A DNA stretch of 39,623 nucleotides, taken from assembly GCA_027314885.1 (NCBI GenBank), contig DAHUZY010000005.1:1-39623 (forward strand), written 5' to 3'. The position numbers and the translations under genes are program-made. The notes beneath the pieces were generated by a model. That model saw only the letters and a program-made list of their open reading frames with translations, was not told the DNA's origin and made no database searches. The DNA is from Candidatus Saccharimonadota bacterium. Lineage in GTDB: Bacteria > Patescibacteriota > Saccharimonadia > Saccharimonadales > UBA4665. Each line of letters opens with the position of its first letter. The stretch's first letter is position 1. Shown here piece after piece: positions 25,772-35,020 of this stretch.

Positions 25772-25866
25772 CGGAGTAGCACTAAATGAATTACTCATTA
25801 TTGCGTTTCTGACTTCTCGTACTACGCTGTGCTGAATATAGTTACATTGACAGCTGAGGAACGTAA

Positions 25867-27102
25867 TTATAAAAGAAGAGACATGAGTAAGTAGAAATTG
25901 AGCACGCCCGAGGCAATAAGAGTAAACTTCATGCCAGTTGAAAGTCTTCGGTGATTCTTGAAGTACACCAGCATAAATAAGACGAAAAGTTCAGGCAAAA
26001 AATCTAGCGTATATCTGGAGCCAAGCTGTATCATGCCCAAACCAAAAAAGGCAAACACAAACAGAGCACACACAACTGCAGTTAAAAGAAGGTGTCGCGC
26101 CCGCCGGTCAAACGAAGACCACTTGTTGAAGAAAAGTGCAAGCAGGTATGGCGAGGTGATGAAAATACTCATGCCGTAGATATTGTTCTTTATAAAAGGA
26201 AACTTCAACGTCCAAGAGCCGCTATTGACCAACACGGGAGTGGGTGCTCGCAATAGTGCGCTGTAGAGACCAGCTGGTATGTGCGCTAGGCTAAATAACC
26301 CGTAATCTCTCGATGCAATTGCAGACGGATAGAGCAATTGGTACATGTACCCTCCATTTAGGGGATTGTGGAAGCGCAAGAAGTTATATAGACCGAGAAA
26401 AGCGCCTGCGGCAATCACCGGCAGACAAAGTTCAGCGAGTTTTTTCAGTTTATGTCCCTTTATAACCACTTTGCCTCTCCAAAGTTCTAGCAAGAAGAAA
26501 AGCAATAATACAGCAGCCGTACCTCTTGTCATTAGCAAAAGACCACAAATTATCCCGAGGAGCCACCAACGCCTGCTACCTCTGAAATACTCATAGAGAC
26601 CTGCAAACAGCAACAAGGTGGTTAACACTTGCGCAAAGAACCAGCTGCTGGACACTGAGGAGACGCCGATAAAAACACTGCCCAGGCAGAACCCAAACAT
26701 TAAGAACAGGCTATCCTCTTTAGAAAAACCAATCTTGCGGGCAAGTCTGAATACAAAGAAAGCTACGCCGAGGATCAGAAGCCAGGTGAGATAGCCTTGC
26801 CAAAAGAAATAGTGAAAGGCCTCAAATACCGCCATGAAAGGAGTAATTAATATGGCTGGAAGTGGCCCCTCGTCCCAATAGATTTTTCCGTGATAAAGCA
26901 CCGGATCCTGGCCCAGACCCCCGATCCATTGGCGAAAATTAAGCTGCCCATGCAGGAACGATTGAGCAAGTAAAGAAAATTGCTGGCTACCTTCCAGCGA
27001 AAAACTCAGCACAATAATCCACAGCAACAAAAGTACGGGCACAATGAATATAAGGACCTCCCGATAAAGACCCCTAAGTAGTTTTTCCTTTATTTTATCC
27101 AC
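25867..27102 (-). CDS. Polytopic membrane protein, glycosyltransferase-like (GT39/ArnT-type)
   Basis: 411 aa, about 10 TMs; WIGGLGQDPVLYHGKIYWDEGPLPAILITPFM between TMs. Confidence 0.6.
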   Translation of the reverse strand: MDKIKEKLLRGLYREVLIFIVPVLLLLWIIVLSFSLEGSQQFSLLAQSFLHGQLNFRQWIGGLGQDPVLYHGKIYWDEGPLPAILITPFMAVFEAFHYFFWQGYLTWLLILGVAFFVFRLARKIGFSKEDSLFLMFGFCLGSVFIGVSSVSSSWFFAQVLTTLLLFAGLYEYFRGSRRWWLLGIICGLLLMTRGTAAVLLLFFLLELWRGKVVIKGHKLKKLAELCLPVIAAGAFLGLYNFLRFHNPLNGGYMYQLLYPSAIASRDYGLFSLAHIPAGLYSALLRAPTPVLVNSGSWTLKFPFIKNNIYGMSIFITSPYLLALFFNKWSSFDRRARHLLLTAVVCALFVFAFFGLGMIQLGSRYTLDFLPELFVLFMLVYFKNHRRLSTGMKFTLIASGVLNFYLLMSLLL

Positions 27103-27212
27103 TAAGTAAGTACTATACGGTCTGTGTATTAAAATTAATAGTCTCCCATTTTGTTGTGATTAATGTGTTGTAAATATGTAAATCATGCATTGCACAAGAT
27201 TCAATTGCTAAG

Positions 27213-27303
27213 CTATACTGCTACTAACATAAAAATGCAAGGCGTTCATCCATAAAGTTAGGATGAAGGTTACATAAAAACCAACTAACTTGGAGGGATA
27301 CTT
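27213..27303 (+). promoter_or_regulatory. Hsp20 promoter and structured 5' UTR
   Basis: TATACT at 27213; hairpin TTCATCC-9-GGATGAA (27245-27267); CCAActaacTTGG next to Shine-Dalgarno GGAGGG. Confidence 0.5.
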
Positions 27304-27783
27304 ATGGCGCGACGCAATAACGATGACGATCTACTGTTAGAAGAAGACGAGCTTACTGCTGCTTTTCTGGGCGACGACACAACGATACCTGCTGAGGAAT
27401 CAGCTCAAAGCCCTGCTGCACCAGCAGAAGACGAATGGGATGACGAAGAGAATATTGTGCCCGGGCAATTAGCAGTTGATGTATACGAAACTAAGGAAAA
27501 GCTGATTGTAAAAGCCCGTACTGCCGGTGTCAATAAGAATGACCTTGACGTGAGCATCTCTGATAACCAGCTGACAATACGCGGCACGCTAACTTCTGGT
27601 GCTGAAGATGGGGTAGAGAACTACTTCTTGCAAGAATGTTATTGGGGCGAATTCTCCCGCACCATAGCTTTGCCGGTACCGGTCAAAGAAGAGGAGATTG
27701 AGGCCGTATTAAAAGATGGTGTACTTACTATTAGCTTCGGCAAGGTCCAGCAGGATACGGTCAAGAAAATCCAGGTCATGTAG
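27304..27783 (+). CDS. Hsp20/alpha-crystallin small heat shock protein
   Basis: LAVDVYETKEKLIVKARTAGVNKNDLDVSISDNQLTIRGTL...YFLQECYWGEFSRTIALPVPVKEEEIEAVLKDGVLTISF. Confidence 0.93.
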   Translation: MARRNNDDDLLLEEDELTAAFLGDDTTIPAEESAQSPAAPAEDEWDDEENIVPGQLAVDVYETKEKLIVKARTAGVNKNDLDVSISDNQLTIRGTLTSGAEDGVENYFLQECYWGEFSRTIALPVPVKEEEIEAVLKDGVLTISFGKVQQDTVKKIQVM

Positions 27784-27786
27784 ACA

Positions 27787-27808
27787 GAGAAGCAATTACC
27801 CGCTTCTC
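27787..27808 (+). terminator. Hairpin downstream of hsp20
   Basis: GAGAAGC-aattaccc-GCTTCTC. Confidence 0.5.
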
Positions 27809-27836
27809 CCTTATTTATAACGGGGTTTTCTCTTCA

Positions 27837-28283
27837 CTAGCTACCCGAGTTGATAGTATTCGTTTGGTTTAAGACAAAGTGAATAATGAGTTGGGCAAGT
27901 GCCACTACAATAAGTCCAATGATAGCGTAGAGAAGGGTCTTCTTCGCATTACCAACCCCTTCACTCGCGCCACCTGAGGTTATGTAGCGGAAACCTCCGT
28001 AGATGATCATGATGACGGAGATGGCACCGACTACTATAGAGAAGATGTTGACTACCTGCTTGGCAAGCTTTGTGATGGAACTCGTTCCCACGTTAGTACT
28101 ACTACAAGAAACCGGCCCAGAGCTACCCAGATTAGCGCCCTGCGCCACGCTATTTGCAGTAGTTGACGAACAACTAGAAGCATACACCGCTGCCGGGACT
28201 GCTATAGGAGCTAGTAAAGTAAGTAACGCTACAAGACCAAGAGCATGACTTTTAAGCTTATTGATTATCATGGCTGCGTGCAC
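27837..28283 (-). CDS. VirB2/TrbC-like pilin paralog 7
   Basis: Signal peptide, GGFRYITSGGASEGVGNAKKTLLYAIIGLIVVALAQLIIHFVL. Confidence 0.8.
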   Translation of the reverse strand: MHAAMIINKLKSHALGLVALLTLLAPIAVPAAVYASSCSSTTANSVAQGANLGSSGPVSCSSTNVGTSSITKLAKQVVNIFSIVVGAISVIMIIYGGFRYITSGGASEGVGNAKKTLLYAIIGLIVVALAQLIIHFVLNQTNTINSGS

Positions 28284-28362
28284 CTCTCTTTTTGTTAGCC
28301 TTCATCACTATTAACTTATACTACAAGCATTAGCGAGAAGCAAGCACCGTTGTCATGCTTCA

Positions 28363-28830
28363 CTAGCTACCCGAGTTGATAGTATTCGTTTGGTTTAAGA
28401 CAAAGTGAATAATGAGTTGGGCAAGTGCCACTACAATAAGTCCAATGATAGCGTAGAGAAGGGTCTTCTTCGCATTACCAACCCCTTCACTCGCGCCACC
28501 TGAGGTTATGTAGCGGAAACCTCCGTAGATGATCATGATGACGGAGATGGCACCGACTACTATAGAGAAGATGTTGACTACCTGCTTGGCAAGCTTTGTG
28601 ATAGCCTTATTACCCACATTCTTTTTACCACAATTAACTACATGGTTTGTGCTACCCAAGTTCGCACCTGTTTGCAAGCCACTCGTTGTGGCGCCGGTGC
28701 AATCTTTGACGGCGTAGACCGTCATGGGAACCAGTACTGGTGCAAGTAACGTTAATATTGTGACGATACTCAGTAAGTAGGGTCTAATTTGCACAAAGCG
28801 GGTCTCTGGTTTCTTGTATATACGTATCAT
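28363..28830 (-). CDS. VirB2/TrbC-like pilin paralog 6
   Basis: C-terminal ~80 aa identical to paralog 7; different N-terminus. Confidence 0.8.
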   Translation of the reverse strand: MIRIYKKPETRFVQIRPYLLSIVTILTLLAPVLVPMTVYAVKDCTGATTSGLQTGANLGSTNHVVNCGKKNVGNKAITKLAKQVVNIFSIVVGAISVIMIIYGGFRYITSGGASEGVGNAKKTLLYAIIGLIVVALAQLIIHFVLNQTNTINSGS

Positions 28831-29270
28831 TATTTCTTCTTATGGTGCTTTGGCGGTGGTGGCGGATTCACCACCTGATTTGCATTATATAACACAAAAT
28901 GCACAAATAGTTGGGCAAGGGCAGCTATAGCAACCCCGATCAGCGCATAGACAAGCGCATTCTTGGCGCTGGATACTTTATTGGAATCCCCGCCCGATGT
29001 TATATACCGCATTCCACTTACAACGATCATGATTACTGCCGCTGCGCCGGCTATGATACTTAAAATATCCACCGCCGCGCTGAGGGCGTCAGTGACCCCA
29101 TGGCCACTACAACCCACACCAGTCTGGCCAACACCTTGCAGCACCTGCCCCTGGGAGCAATTTACAGAACCGTTCTGGCAGTTTGTGGTGCAACTAACCG
29201 CCAGAGCTAAACCAGATTGAGCAAAGAAGAAAGTAATCGAAACAACGAGGGCCAGGAAAATCTTTTTCAT
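28830..29270 (-). CDS. VirB2/TrbC-like pilin paralog 5 with PPPPPKHHKKK tail
   Basis: SGMRYITSGGDSNKVSSAKNALVYALIGVAIAALAQL. Confidence 0.8.
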   Translation of the reverse strand: MKKIFLALVVSITFFFAQSGLALAVSCTTNCQNGSVNCSQGQVLQGVGQTGVGCSGHGVTDALSAAVDILSIIAGAAAVIMIVVSGMRYITSGGDSNKVSSAKNALVYALIGVAIAALAQLFVHFVLYNANQVVNPPPPPKHHKKK

Positions 29271-29689
29271 AATTTACCTACTACAAAGTTTATCAGGCTA
29301 CGGGCTAATACAATAACCGCTATACCAATTAGTGCAGCAATTATGGTGCGCTTTGAGCCCTTTGCTTTCTCCGCATCACCCCCGGAAGTAATATAGCCAA
29401 CTCCGCTAACAACAATGAGAAGTACGGCTGCCCCGCCTGCAATCCATGCAATAAGGTTAGTGATGTTCTCGATGAGACCACCGTTGCCATATATATTTGA
29501 GGGATTTTTATTGTCTGTACAGATTGCTGAGTTAGAGGCGTTTTTACAGATAGGACCACTGTTCGTTAGAACGTCTACTCCAAAGCCTGTTGTAGAAAGC
29601 GCAAATACCGGCTGGGCCATTGTTAAAGATCCGCATAGTACTATCAAAATGCTCACGAACCAGCGTTTAATAAGTAGTTGAATCTTCAT
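29267..29689 (-). CDS. VirB2/TrbC-like pilin paralog 4
   Basis: SGVGYITSGGDAEKAKGSKRTIIAALIGIAVIVLARSLINFV. Confidence 0.8.
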   Translation of the reverse strand: MKIQLLIKRWFVSILIVLCGSLTMAQPVFALSTTGFGVDVLTNSGPICKNASNSAICTDNKNPSNIYGNGGLIENITNLIAWIAGGAAVLLIVVSGVGYITSGGDAEKAKGSKRTIIAALIGIAVIVLARSLINFVVGKL

Positions 29690-29692
29690 AGA

Positions 29693-29992
29693 CTATAAGT
29701 ACCCTGCCGCAAAACCGATAATAGCCTCGGCTGTAATGGCTATCGTTAAACCAACCAACGCATAGATAATGCCGTCTCTAGCCTGCTTCATTCTATCCGG
29801 ACTTCCCCCAGAAATAACGTAACGTAACCCTGAAAGAACTATCATGAGAAGCGCTATGGCACCTATGATCCCAAAGGCGACACTGAGGATTGTTTCAATA
29901 GCATTGCTGCTTGCCGGCGCTTTGGGTAAATTACTCGGTGGATGTATGGCTAGCGACATTGCCATGCGTGATATAAGTACTGTAATGTCCAT
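29693..29992 (-). CDS. VirB2/TrbC-like pilin paralog 3
   Basis: SGLRYVISGGSPDRMKQARDGIIYALVGLTIAITAEAIIGF. Confidence 0.78.
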   Translation of the reverse strand: MDITVLISRMAMSLAIHPPSNLPKAPASSNAIETILSVAFGIIGAIALLMIVLSGLRYVISGGSPDRMKQARDGIIYALVGLTIAITAEAIIGFAAGYL

Positions 29993-29995
29993 AGT

Positions 29996-30421
29996 CTAGG
30001 CCCCTGATAGTTTACTGCCAATTAAGCTGACGATGCTTATGGCTGCTATAGAAATTGCGAGTCCAATAAGAGCGTCAGTGATGGTGTTCTGGGCTTTTGA
30101 GGTTTTATCTGGAGAACCTTGGCTCGCTACATACTGAATGGCCCCGTATATTACAAATCCCAGAGCCACTAACCCAGCTATGCGCAATAGATCGTCAACA
30201 ACAGCTATAAGGATATACATTATATCAGCCGGATGCCCGTTTTGGGGTAACAAAGTGAAGTTAACAATGCTGCAAGTCTTCGCGTTAAAATCATGGGTTG
30301 GTAAATACTTATACCAGGGTTCAAGTCCAAAAAATGAATGACTTGCACAATGGGAACCTGGCGGCGGATATATGGCAAATCGAGACAATAGTGAGCTTAG
30401 CATCTTAGTGGAATAGTCCAT
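29996..30421 (-). CDS. VirB2/TrbC-like pilin paralog 2
   Basis: GAIQYVASQGSPDKTSKAQNTITDALIGLAISIAAISIVSLIG. Confidence 0.75.
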   Translation of the reverse strand: MDYSTKMLSSLLSRFAIYPPPGSHCASHSFFGLEPWYKYLPTHDFNAKTCSIVNFTLLPQNGHPADIMYILIAVVDDLLRIAGLVALGFVIYGAIQYVASQGSPDKTSKAQNTITDALIGLAISIAAISIVSLIGSKLSGA

Positions 30422-30764
30422 TAGGTATCAAAAACTGCAAGAACGCATATAGGAAAAAGTAGGCTACGAGCGCCATTAAAGTATTGACTATTCTCGCCCG
30501 GGCCTTACCTGATTTCTGCGGGTCTCCTTCAGAAGTAGCGTGCATAATACCGGCTGATATGAGAGAAATAACTGCTACTATGCCCACAAGTCCGGACAAT
30601 AATGTCAGGGTTGGTTGAATATACTTTGCAATAAGATTACAACCATTTATATTACAGGTCGTTGATGTATAAACATACGGAAGGTGGTGTGTCGTTAGTA
30701 ATGCCGCCGAAAACACATACGGTACTTTTTGGCTTGTGCTTGTTTGTTTGACTTTCCATGTCAT
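30405..30764 (-). CDS. VirB2/TrbC-like pilin paralog 1
   Basis: AGIMHATSEGDPQKSGKARARIVNTLMALVAYFFLYAFLQFL. Confidence 0.72.
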   Translation of the reverse strand: MTWKVKQTSTSQKVPYVFSAALLTTHHLPYVYTSTTCNINGCNLIAKYIQPTLTLLSGLVGIVAVISLISAGIMHATSEGDPQKSGKARARIVNTLMALVAYFFLYAFLQFLIPNGLFH

Positions 30765-30871
30765 GATGTTTTCTATAACTATATTGCTTTCGCTTAATCA
30801 TATCAAGTGACTTGTCTTTTAGGTCCTTAGACTTGTGTTATAGTGATTAAGGTAATAGATAGAAGATAAAA

Positions 30872-33800
30872 ATGAAGCGTGGGCTAATTGCAATAGGTTT
30901 TATATCGCTCCTTCTTGCGAGTATTGTTTTCCCATTATTCAATATCAGCACCCATAAGGTCGGTGCTTCTTCTAGTTATCCGTTCAGCTTCAAGAATCAA
31001 GCAACTATTAGTGGAAATGTTGGTATGAGTGGCATAGGTAATGTAACCTTTGTTGATAAAAATGTTTATAACAACATTAAATACGTCTACACCCCAACCT
31101 CAAATACTGTATGCAAGCCCCCCAGTGTCTCTGGCCAGCAATATGGCATTACTTTAACCAACTCACCGAATTTCTCCAAGACAACCATTAAAGCGACTGT
31201 TGACATAGGTGTTCAGATTGGTCAAAACTGTACCCCTATCAGCCTTGTTTCGCCGGAGTATATTAACAATCCGGTTGATTCAACTACTGGGATACGAGCA
31301 GCTGAAATAAATTTTACATGGAATGGTAGTACTATTTCCACGCTTTATGGAGAGCAGGACAACGTTAATAGTTGGATAAGCGGAGATTCGGGCTCTATAG
31401 ATAGCTGGCAATCTGAACGTAATGCGCCAGGTGTTTATTCTGCCAGAACTTCAAACAACGGGTCCTGTGGCTCTTACAGTGCGGTGCTTCTAGGGAAAGG
31501 CAGTACACACCGCGGAACTCAATACTGGTTTGCCCCTAGTGGAACAACTGGTGTTGGCCCCACAAAACCCGCAAGTTCAGTTCCTGCTCTGGCGCCAGCG
31601 TACAATTCTGGCTCAGGTTGCTTGATAGTGACAGGCTCAACAACTCATATAGGTATAGGGGGCAGCCAAGGCGCACCTGCACCAGGAGGCGGTGGAGGCG
31701 GTTCCGGTCCTTCTTTAAGCTGCACTTTTGGGCTTAATATTAGCACCGGCAGCGCTGGCAGTTTTTTTGGGAGCATACTTAACGACGTTAATCCCTTGAA
31801 TTGGTTGTTGTGTGGATTAATAGACGGAATGAGTACAATCGTTCAGACGCTTGACGGTCAAATTAACAGCTGGCTCGTTATAGGCACTGGCGGCAGCACT
31901 AGTACAGATAATCCGAATACCGTCTTTTCTGACAACGGTAAGTGTGGTCAAACATTCACGACTAGTAACGGCACCGAGTCTGCCTGCTATGCGTATCACC
32001 AGGCTTTTAGCAAGCTGGCTGATTTGGCGCTTGGTCTTTTAGTTATAGTGACATTAATTGTCATACTTGCCCAGATTATAGGAAGCGATATATTGGACGC
32101 GTACACCATACGCAAGATGTTGCCCAGAGTGATTGCCGGTGCCATAATCTTGACTCTTCTTTGGCCTATTTTGCAGTTCTTCGTCACGCTAAGCAACGAT
32201 CTGGGATACGGAATTGGTTCCTTGTTATGGGGCCCTTTTAAGGGCCTAACTAACCATATTAATATATTTAATGACAGCTTTGGGTCTTCAATTTTGCAAG
32301 GCGTCGTAGAATCGCTTACGATAGGCGCCTTGGGCTTTATGGGCCTACTCACATTCTTTGGCATCGCTGCGCTAGCTGTCTTTGTCGCATTTGTGACACT
32401 CGTTTTTAGGCAACTTATTGTTATCCTCTTCATAATTTTTGCACCGGTGGCAATTCTAGCTTTTATACTGCCCATGCAATCTGCTCAGAGATTATATAAA
32501 TTCTGGTCAGACAATCTTATTAAAATGTTACTCATGTTCCCCATGATCGTCGGGATAATCGAAATAGGTCACATTTTTTCAGCGATCACGGACAATGCGG
32601 CAGGTGGGGGAGGAGGGCACCCTACCTTTATTATGATGATTATTTCTTTAATTGCATACTTTGGTCCGTACTTTGCGATACCAGCTACGTTCAAGTTCTC
32701 GGGTAGCATCATGAGTGGGGTGGGTAATCTCGTGAATTCTCAGGCTGCTCCACTAAGAGGAGCTCTTAGCAAGGCGCGTCAGAATAGGACGGCCCAAAAC
32801 TTGGCCAATCTGAAAAATGGTACACGATATAAAGGTGTTTCTTATTTGCCCTTCACTCAACGAGCCGCCCAAAGATTCGGCACCGTAACCAGAGGAGCTA
32901 GTACTGGCATGCGGGGGCACTTCGGTCTTCCGACAACTACAGGTAAGGCTGCACGGGCTCAGATTGAGGAAGTTGCCGCTGACGAAGCGATGAAAGACCA
33001 CAACATGGCTGCTCATAGAGGGGACGATAACTTCCTACGCGCACAGGTTGCAGGCAGTGCCGATAGAGCAAGAGCGGCAATTATTCAACACATGACTGAG
33101 CAAGCTCGTGAAAAGGGGGAACTCGGCGAGAACGAAAGTCTTACCGGCAAGAAGCTTGCTGAAGCCCAAGCTGAAGCAAATCGAGCTGTCTCGGTAGTAA
33201 ATGCATCTGGCGGCTTCAGCACCCCAAGAAGAATTGCTGCTTTTAAGATGATTGCTGCCGGCGGAACAGGAATACGGGACTTAGAAGACATGACAGACCT
33301 TGCAGTAACCGCAGCTCATGGCGACGGCCACCTATCTGGCATGTTGATGGCCCAAGGCGTAGGCGCTAATCCTGGTCGCTTTGACCTTAACCCAGGCAGT
33401 GGCGACGCCTTTAAGTTGGGCCACGAGGCTGCCGAGAAAGGCATCAACGACGAAGACGTCCAGCTTCAGATCGCAAGGTCTAAGATTAAGGCCGCAGGCA
33501 GTCAAAGCATGTACCAGATAAAAAACTCTGCCAAAGGTGCTGCTATTAAGGGCGTACACAGAGATATGGTCAAAGCCCTTAGCGATAACCGCCTCTCGTC
33601 TCAAGAGAGACTTGATGCGTATAGATTCTTAAGGCGCTACCAAATGTCTGGGAGCCTTGGGGGGCAAACGGCCGAGAATTATGCAAAAGAGGGGCTAAGC
33701 TCCTTGAGTGATGAGCTTGCCGATAGTGGTGGCATTCAAGACGTTGCAGCTTCAGCGATTCGTAACTTTGCGGCCGACCCAAATAATAAATATTCTATCT

Positions 33801-33904
33801 CCCAAATTGATACAGAACTAGATAGAGAAAGAAGATTGACAGAAGATCAAATAAACGCACAGCAGCAAGGGGGAGCACCGTCTGGAGAAGAGGGTGAGGG
33901 TTAA
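30872..33904 (+). CDS. TrbL/VirB6-like T4SS membrane protein, 1010 aa
   Basis: Signal/anchor, Gly/Ser-rich secreted-type N-terminal region, central cluster of 6-7 TMs (LALGLLVIVTLIVILAQIIG...), long soluble C-terminus. Confidence 0.75.
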   Translation: MKRGLIAIGFISLLLASIVFPLFNISTHKVGASSSYPFSFKNQATISGNVGMSGIGNVTFVDKNVYNNIKYVYTPTSNTVCKPPSVSGQQYGITLTNSPNFSKTTIKATVDIGVQIGQNCTPISLVSPEYINNPVDSTTGIRAAEINFTWNGSTISTLYGEQDNVNSWISGDSGSIDSWQSERNAPGVYSARTSNNGSCGSYSAVLLGKGSTHRGTQYWFAPSGTTGVGPTKPASSVPALAPAYNSGSGCLIVTGSTTHIGIGGSQGAPAPGGGGGGSGPSLSCTFGLNISTGSAGSFFGSILNDVNPLNWLLCGLIDGMSTIVQTLDGQINSWLVIGTGGSTSTDNPNTVFSDNGKCGQTFTTSNGTESACYAYHQAFSKLADLALGLLVIVTLIVILAQIIGSDILDAYTIRKMLPRVIAGAIILTLLWPILQFFVTLSNDLGYGIGSLLWGPFKGLTNHINIFNDSFGSSILQGVVESLTIGALGFMGLLTFFGIAALAVFVAFVTLVFRQLIVILFIIFAPVAILAFILPMQSAQRLYKFWSDNLIKMLLMFPMIVGIIEIGHIFSAITDNAAGGGGGHPTFIMMIISLIAYFGPYFAIPATFKFSGSIMSGVGNLVNSQAAPLRGALSKARQNRTAQNLANLKNGTRYKGVSYLPFTQRAAQRFGTVTRGASTGMRGHFGLPTTTGKAARAQIEEVAADEAMKDHNMAAHRGDDNFLRAQVAGSADRARAAIIQHMTEQAREKGELGENESLTGKKLAEAQAEANRAVSVVNASGGFSTPRRIAAFKMIAAGGTGIRDLEDMTDLAVTAAHGDGHLSGMLMAQGVGANPGRFDLNPGSGDAFKLGHEAAEKGINDEDVQLQIARSKIKAAGSQSMYQIKNSAKGAAIKGVHRDMVKALSDNRLSSQERLDAYRFLRRYQMSGSLGGQTAENYAKEGLSSLSDELADSGGIQDVAASAIRNFAADPNNKYSISQIDTELDRERRLTEDQINAQQQGGAPSGEEGEG

Positions 33905-33967
33905 ACGGCACATAAGACGTTCTCTTAAAATACTTGCGCCCCTATCTCTGATATAATTTAAGGCATA

Positions 33968-34987
33968 ATGGCAACATATAAACTCATACAGGATATTGAA
34001 GCCGAAGACAAGATCCTTGGACCCCTTACTTTCCGCCAGTTTGTCTTTGCGCTAGTCGCCGCCTTTTTGGGCTACCTCTGCTTTATATCCATTGCAAACC
34101 ATCTATGGCCTTTGCTTGTTCTATTCTTTCCGCCATTTTTGCTGACTGTTTTTTTTGCGTTTCCTTTTGGTCGCGATCAGCCTACAGAAGTTTGGGCGCT
34201 GGCAATCATGCGGTTTTGGTTTAAGCCGCATAAACGCATCTGGGACCAAAGTGGTCTTAAAGAACTTGTTACGATAACAGCTCCGAAAAAAATCGAGCAC
34301 ACCTATACTGACGGCTTAAGTCAAACAGAGGTACAGAGCAGGCTAAAAGCACTTGCCAACACCCTCGATACTCGTGGGTGGGCCATAAAAAATCCTAACC
34401 TCGCAAGCTATGTTGCCAATCCTCTCGCTGTAAATAGTTCTGAGCGGCTTTTTGACATCGCTGCCGTGCCTACTTCTGTGCAGGATACAGGGTTGCGGCC
34501 AAGCGACGATATGCTTGACGAGGAACACAACCCCGTAGCCCAACAGTTCGACAACATGATAAATCGCTCCGCTGAACAGCGCAGAACACAACTCATCAGT
34601 GAGCTAAACTCCTCGGGCCCCCAGCCGGCTGCTCCAACTTTGCCAACCACAAACTGGTTTATCGGTAGTAGCGCCCCGGGCCAGGCCCAAGCAGCTGCCC
34701 CCATCACACCCGTTGCTCCAGATGATGCCGCATTGTCTGCCCAGATACACGCCAATGCCGCCCTAGGACATTCAAGCTACGGTAATCTTCGTACCCTCAA
34801 ACCGCAAGATAACCGCTCGCAAACCCCCATGCAGCCCACGTCTCAGACAAGCTTAACCACTGTGACAACACCTTCACACCCTGCTATACTAGCCTTGGCA
34901 ACCAATAATGACCTTAATGTTTCAACGATTGCTCGTGAAGCAAAAAAGGCTACAGGCGAGGAAGAGGTTGTTATTTCACTTCACTAG
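33968..34987 (+). CDS. PrgI-family T4SS protein
   Basis: YKLIQDIEAEDKILGPLTFRQFVFALVAAFLGYLCF...FAFPFGRDQPTEVWALAIMRFWFKPHKRIW. Confidence 0.83.
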   Translation: MATYKLIQDIEAEDKILGPLTFRQFVFALVAAFLGYLCFISIANHLWPLLVLFFPPFLLTVFFAFPFGRDQPTEVWALAIMRFWFKPHKRIWDQSGLKELVTITAPKKIEHTYTDGLSQTEVQSRLKALANTLDTRGWAIKNPNLASYVANPLAVNSSERLFDIAAVPTSVQDTGLRPSDDMLDEEHNPVAQQFDNMINRSAEQRRTQLISELNSSGPQPAAPTLPTTNWFIGSSAPGQAQAAAPITPVAPDDAALSAQIHANAALGHSSYGNLRTLKPQDNRSQTPMQPTSQTSLTTVTTPSHPAILALATNNDLNVSTIAREAKKATGEEEVVISLH

Positions 34988-35020
34988 CCATTAGAACTGC
35001 AACAAACAAGGTGGGCACAC

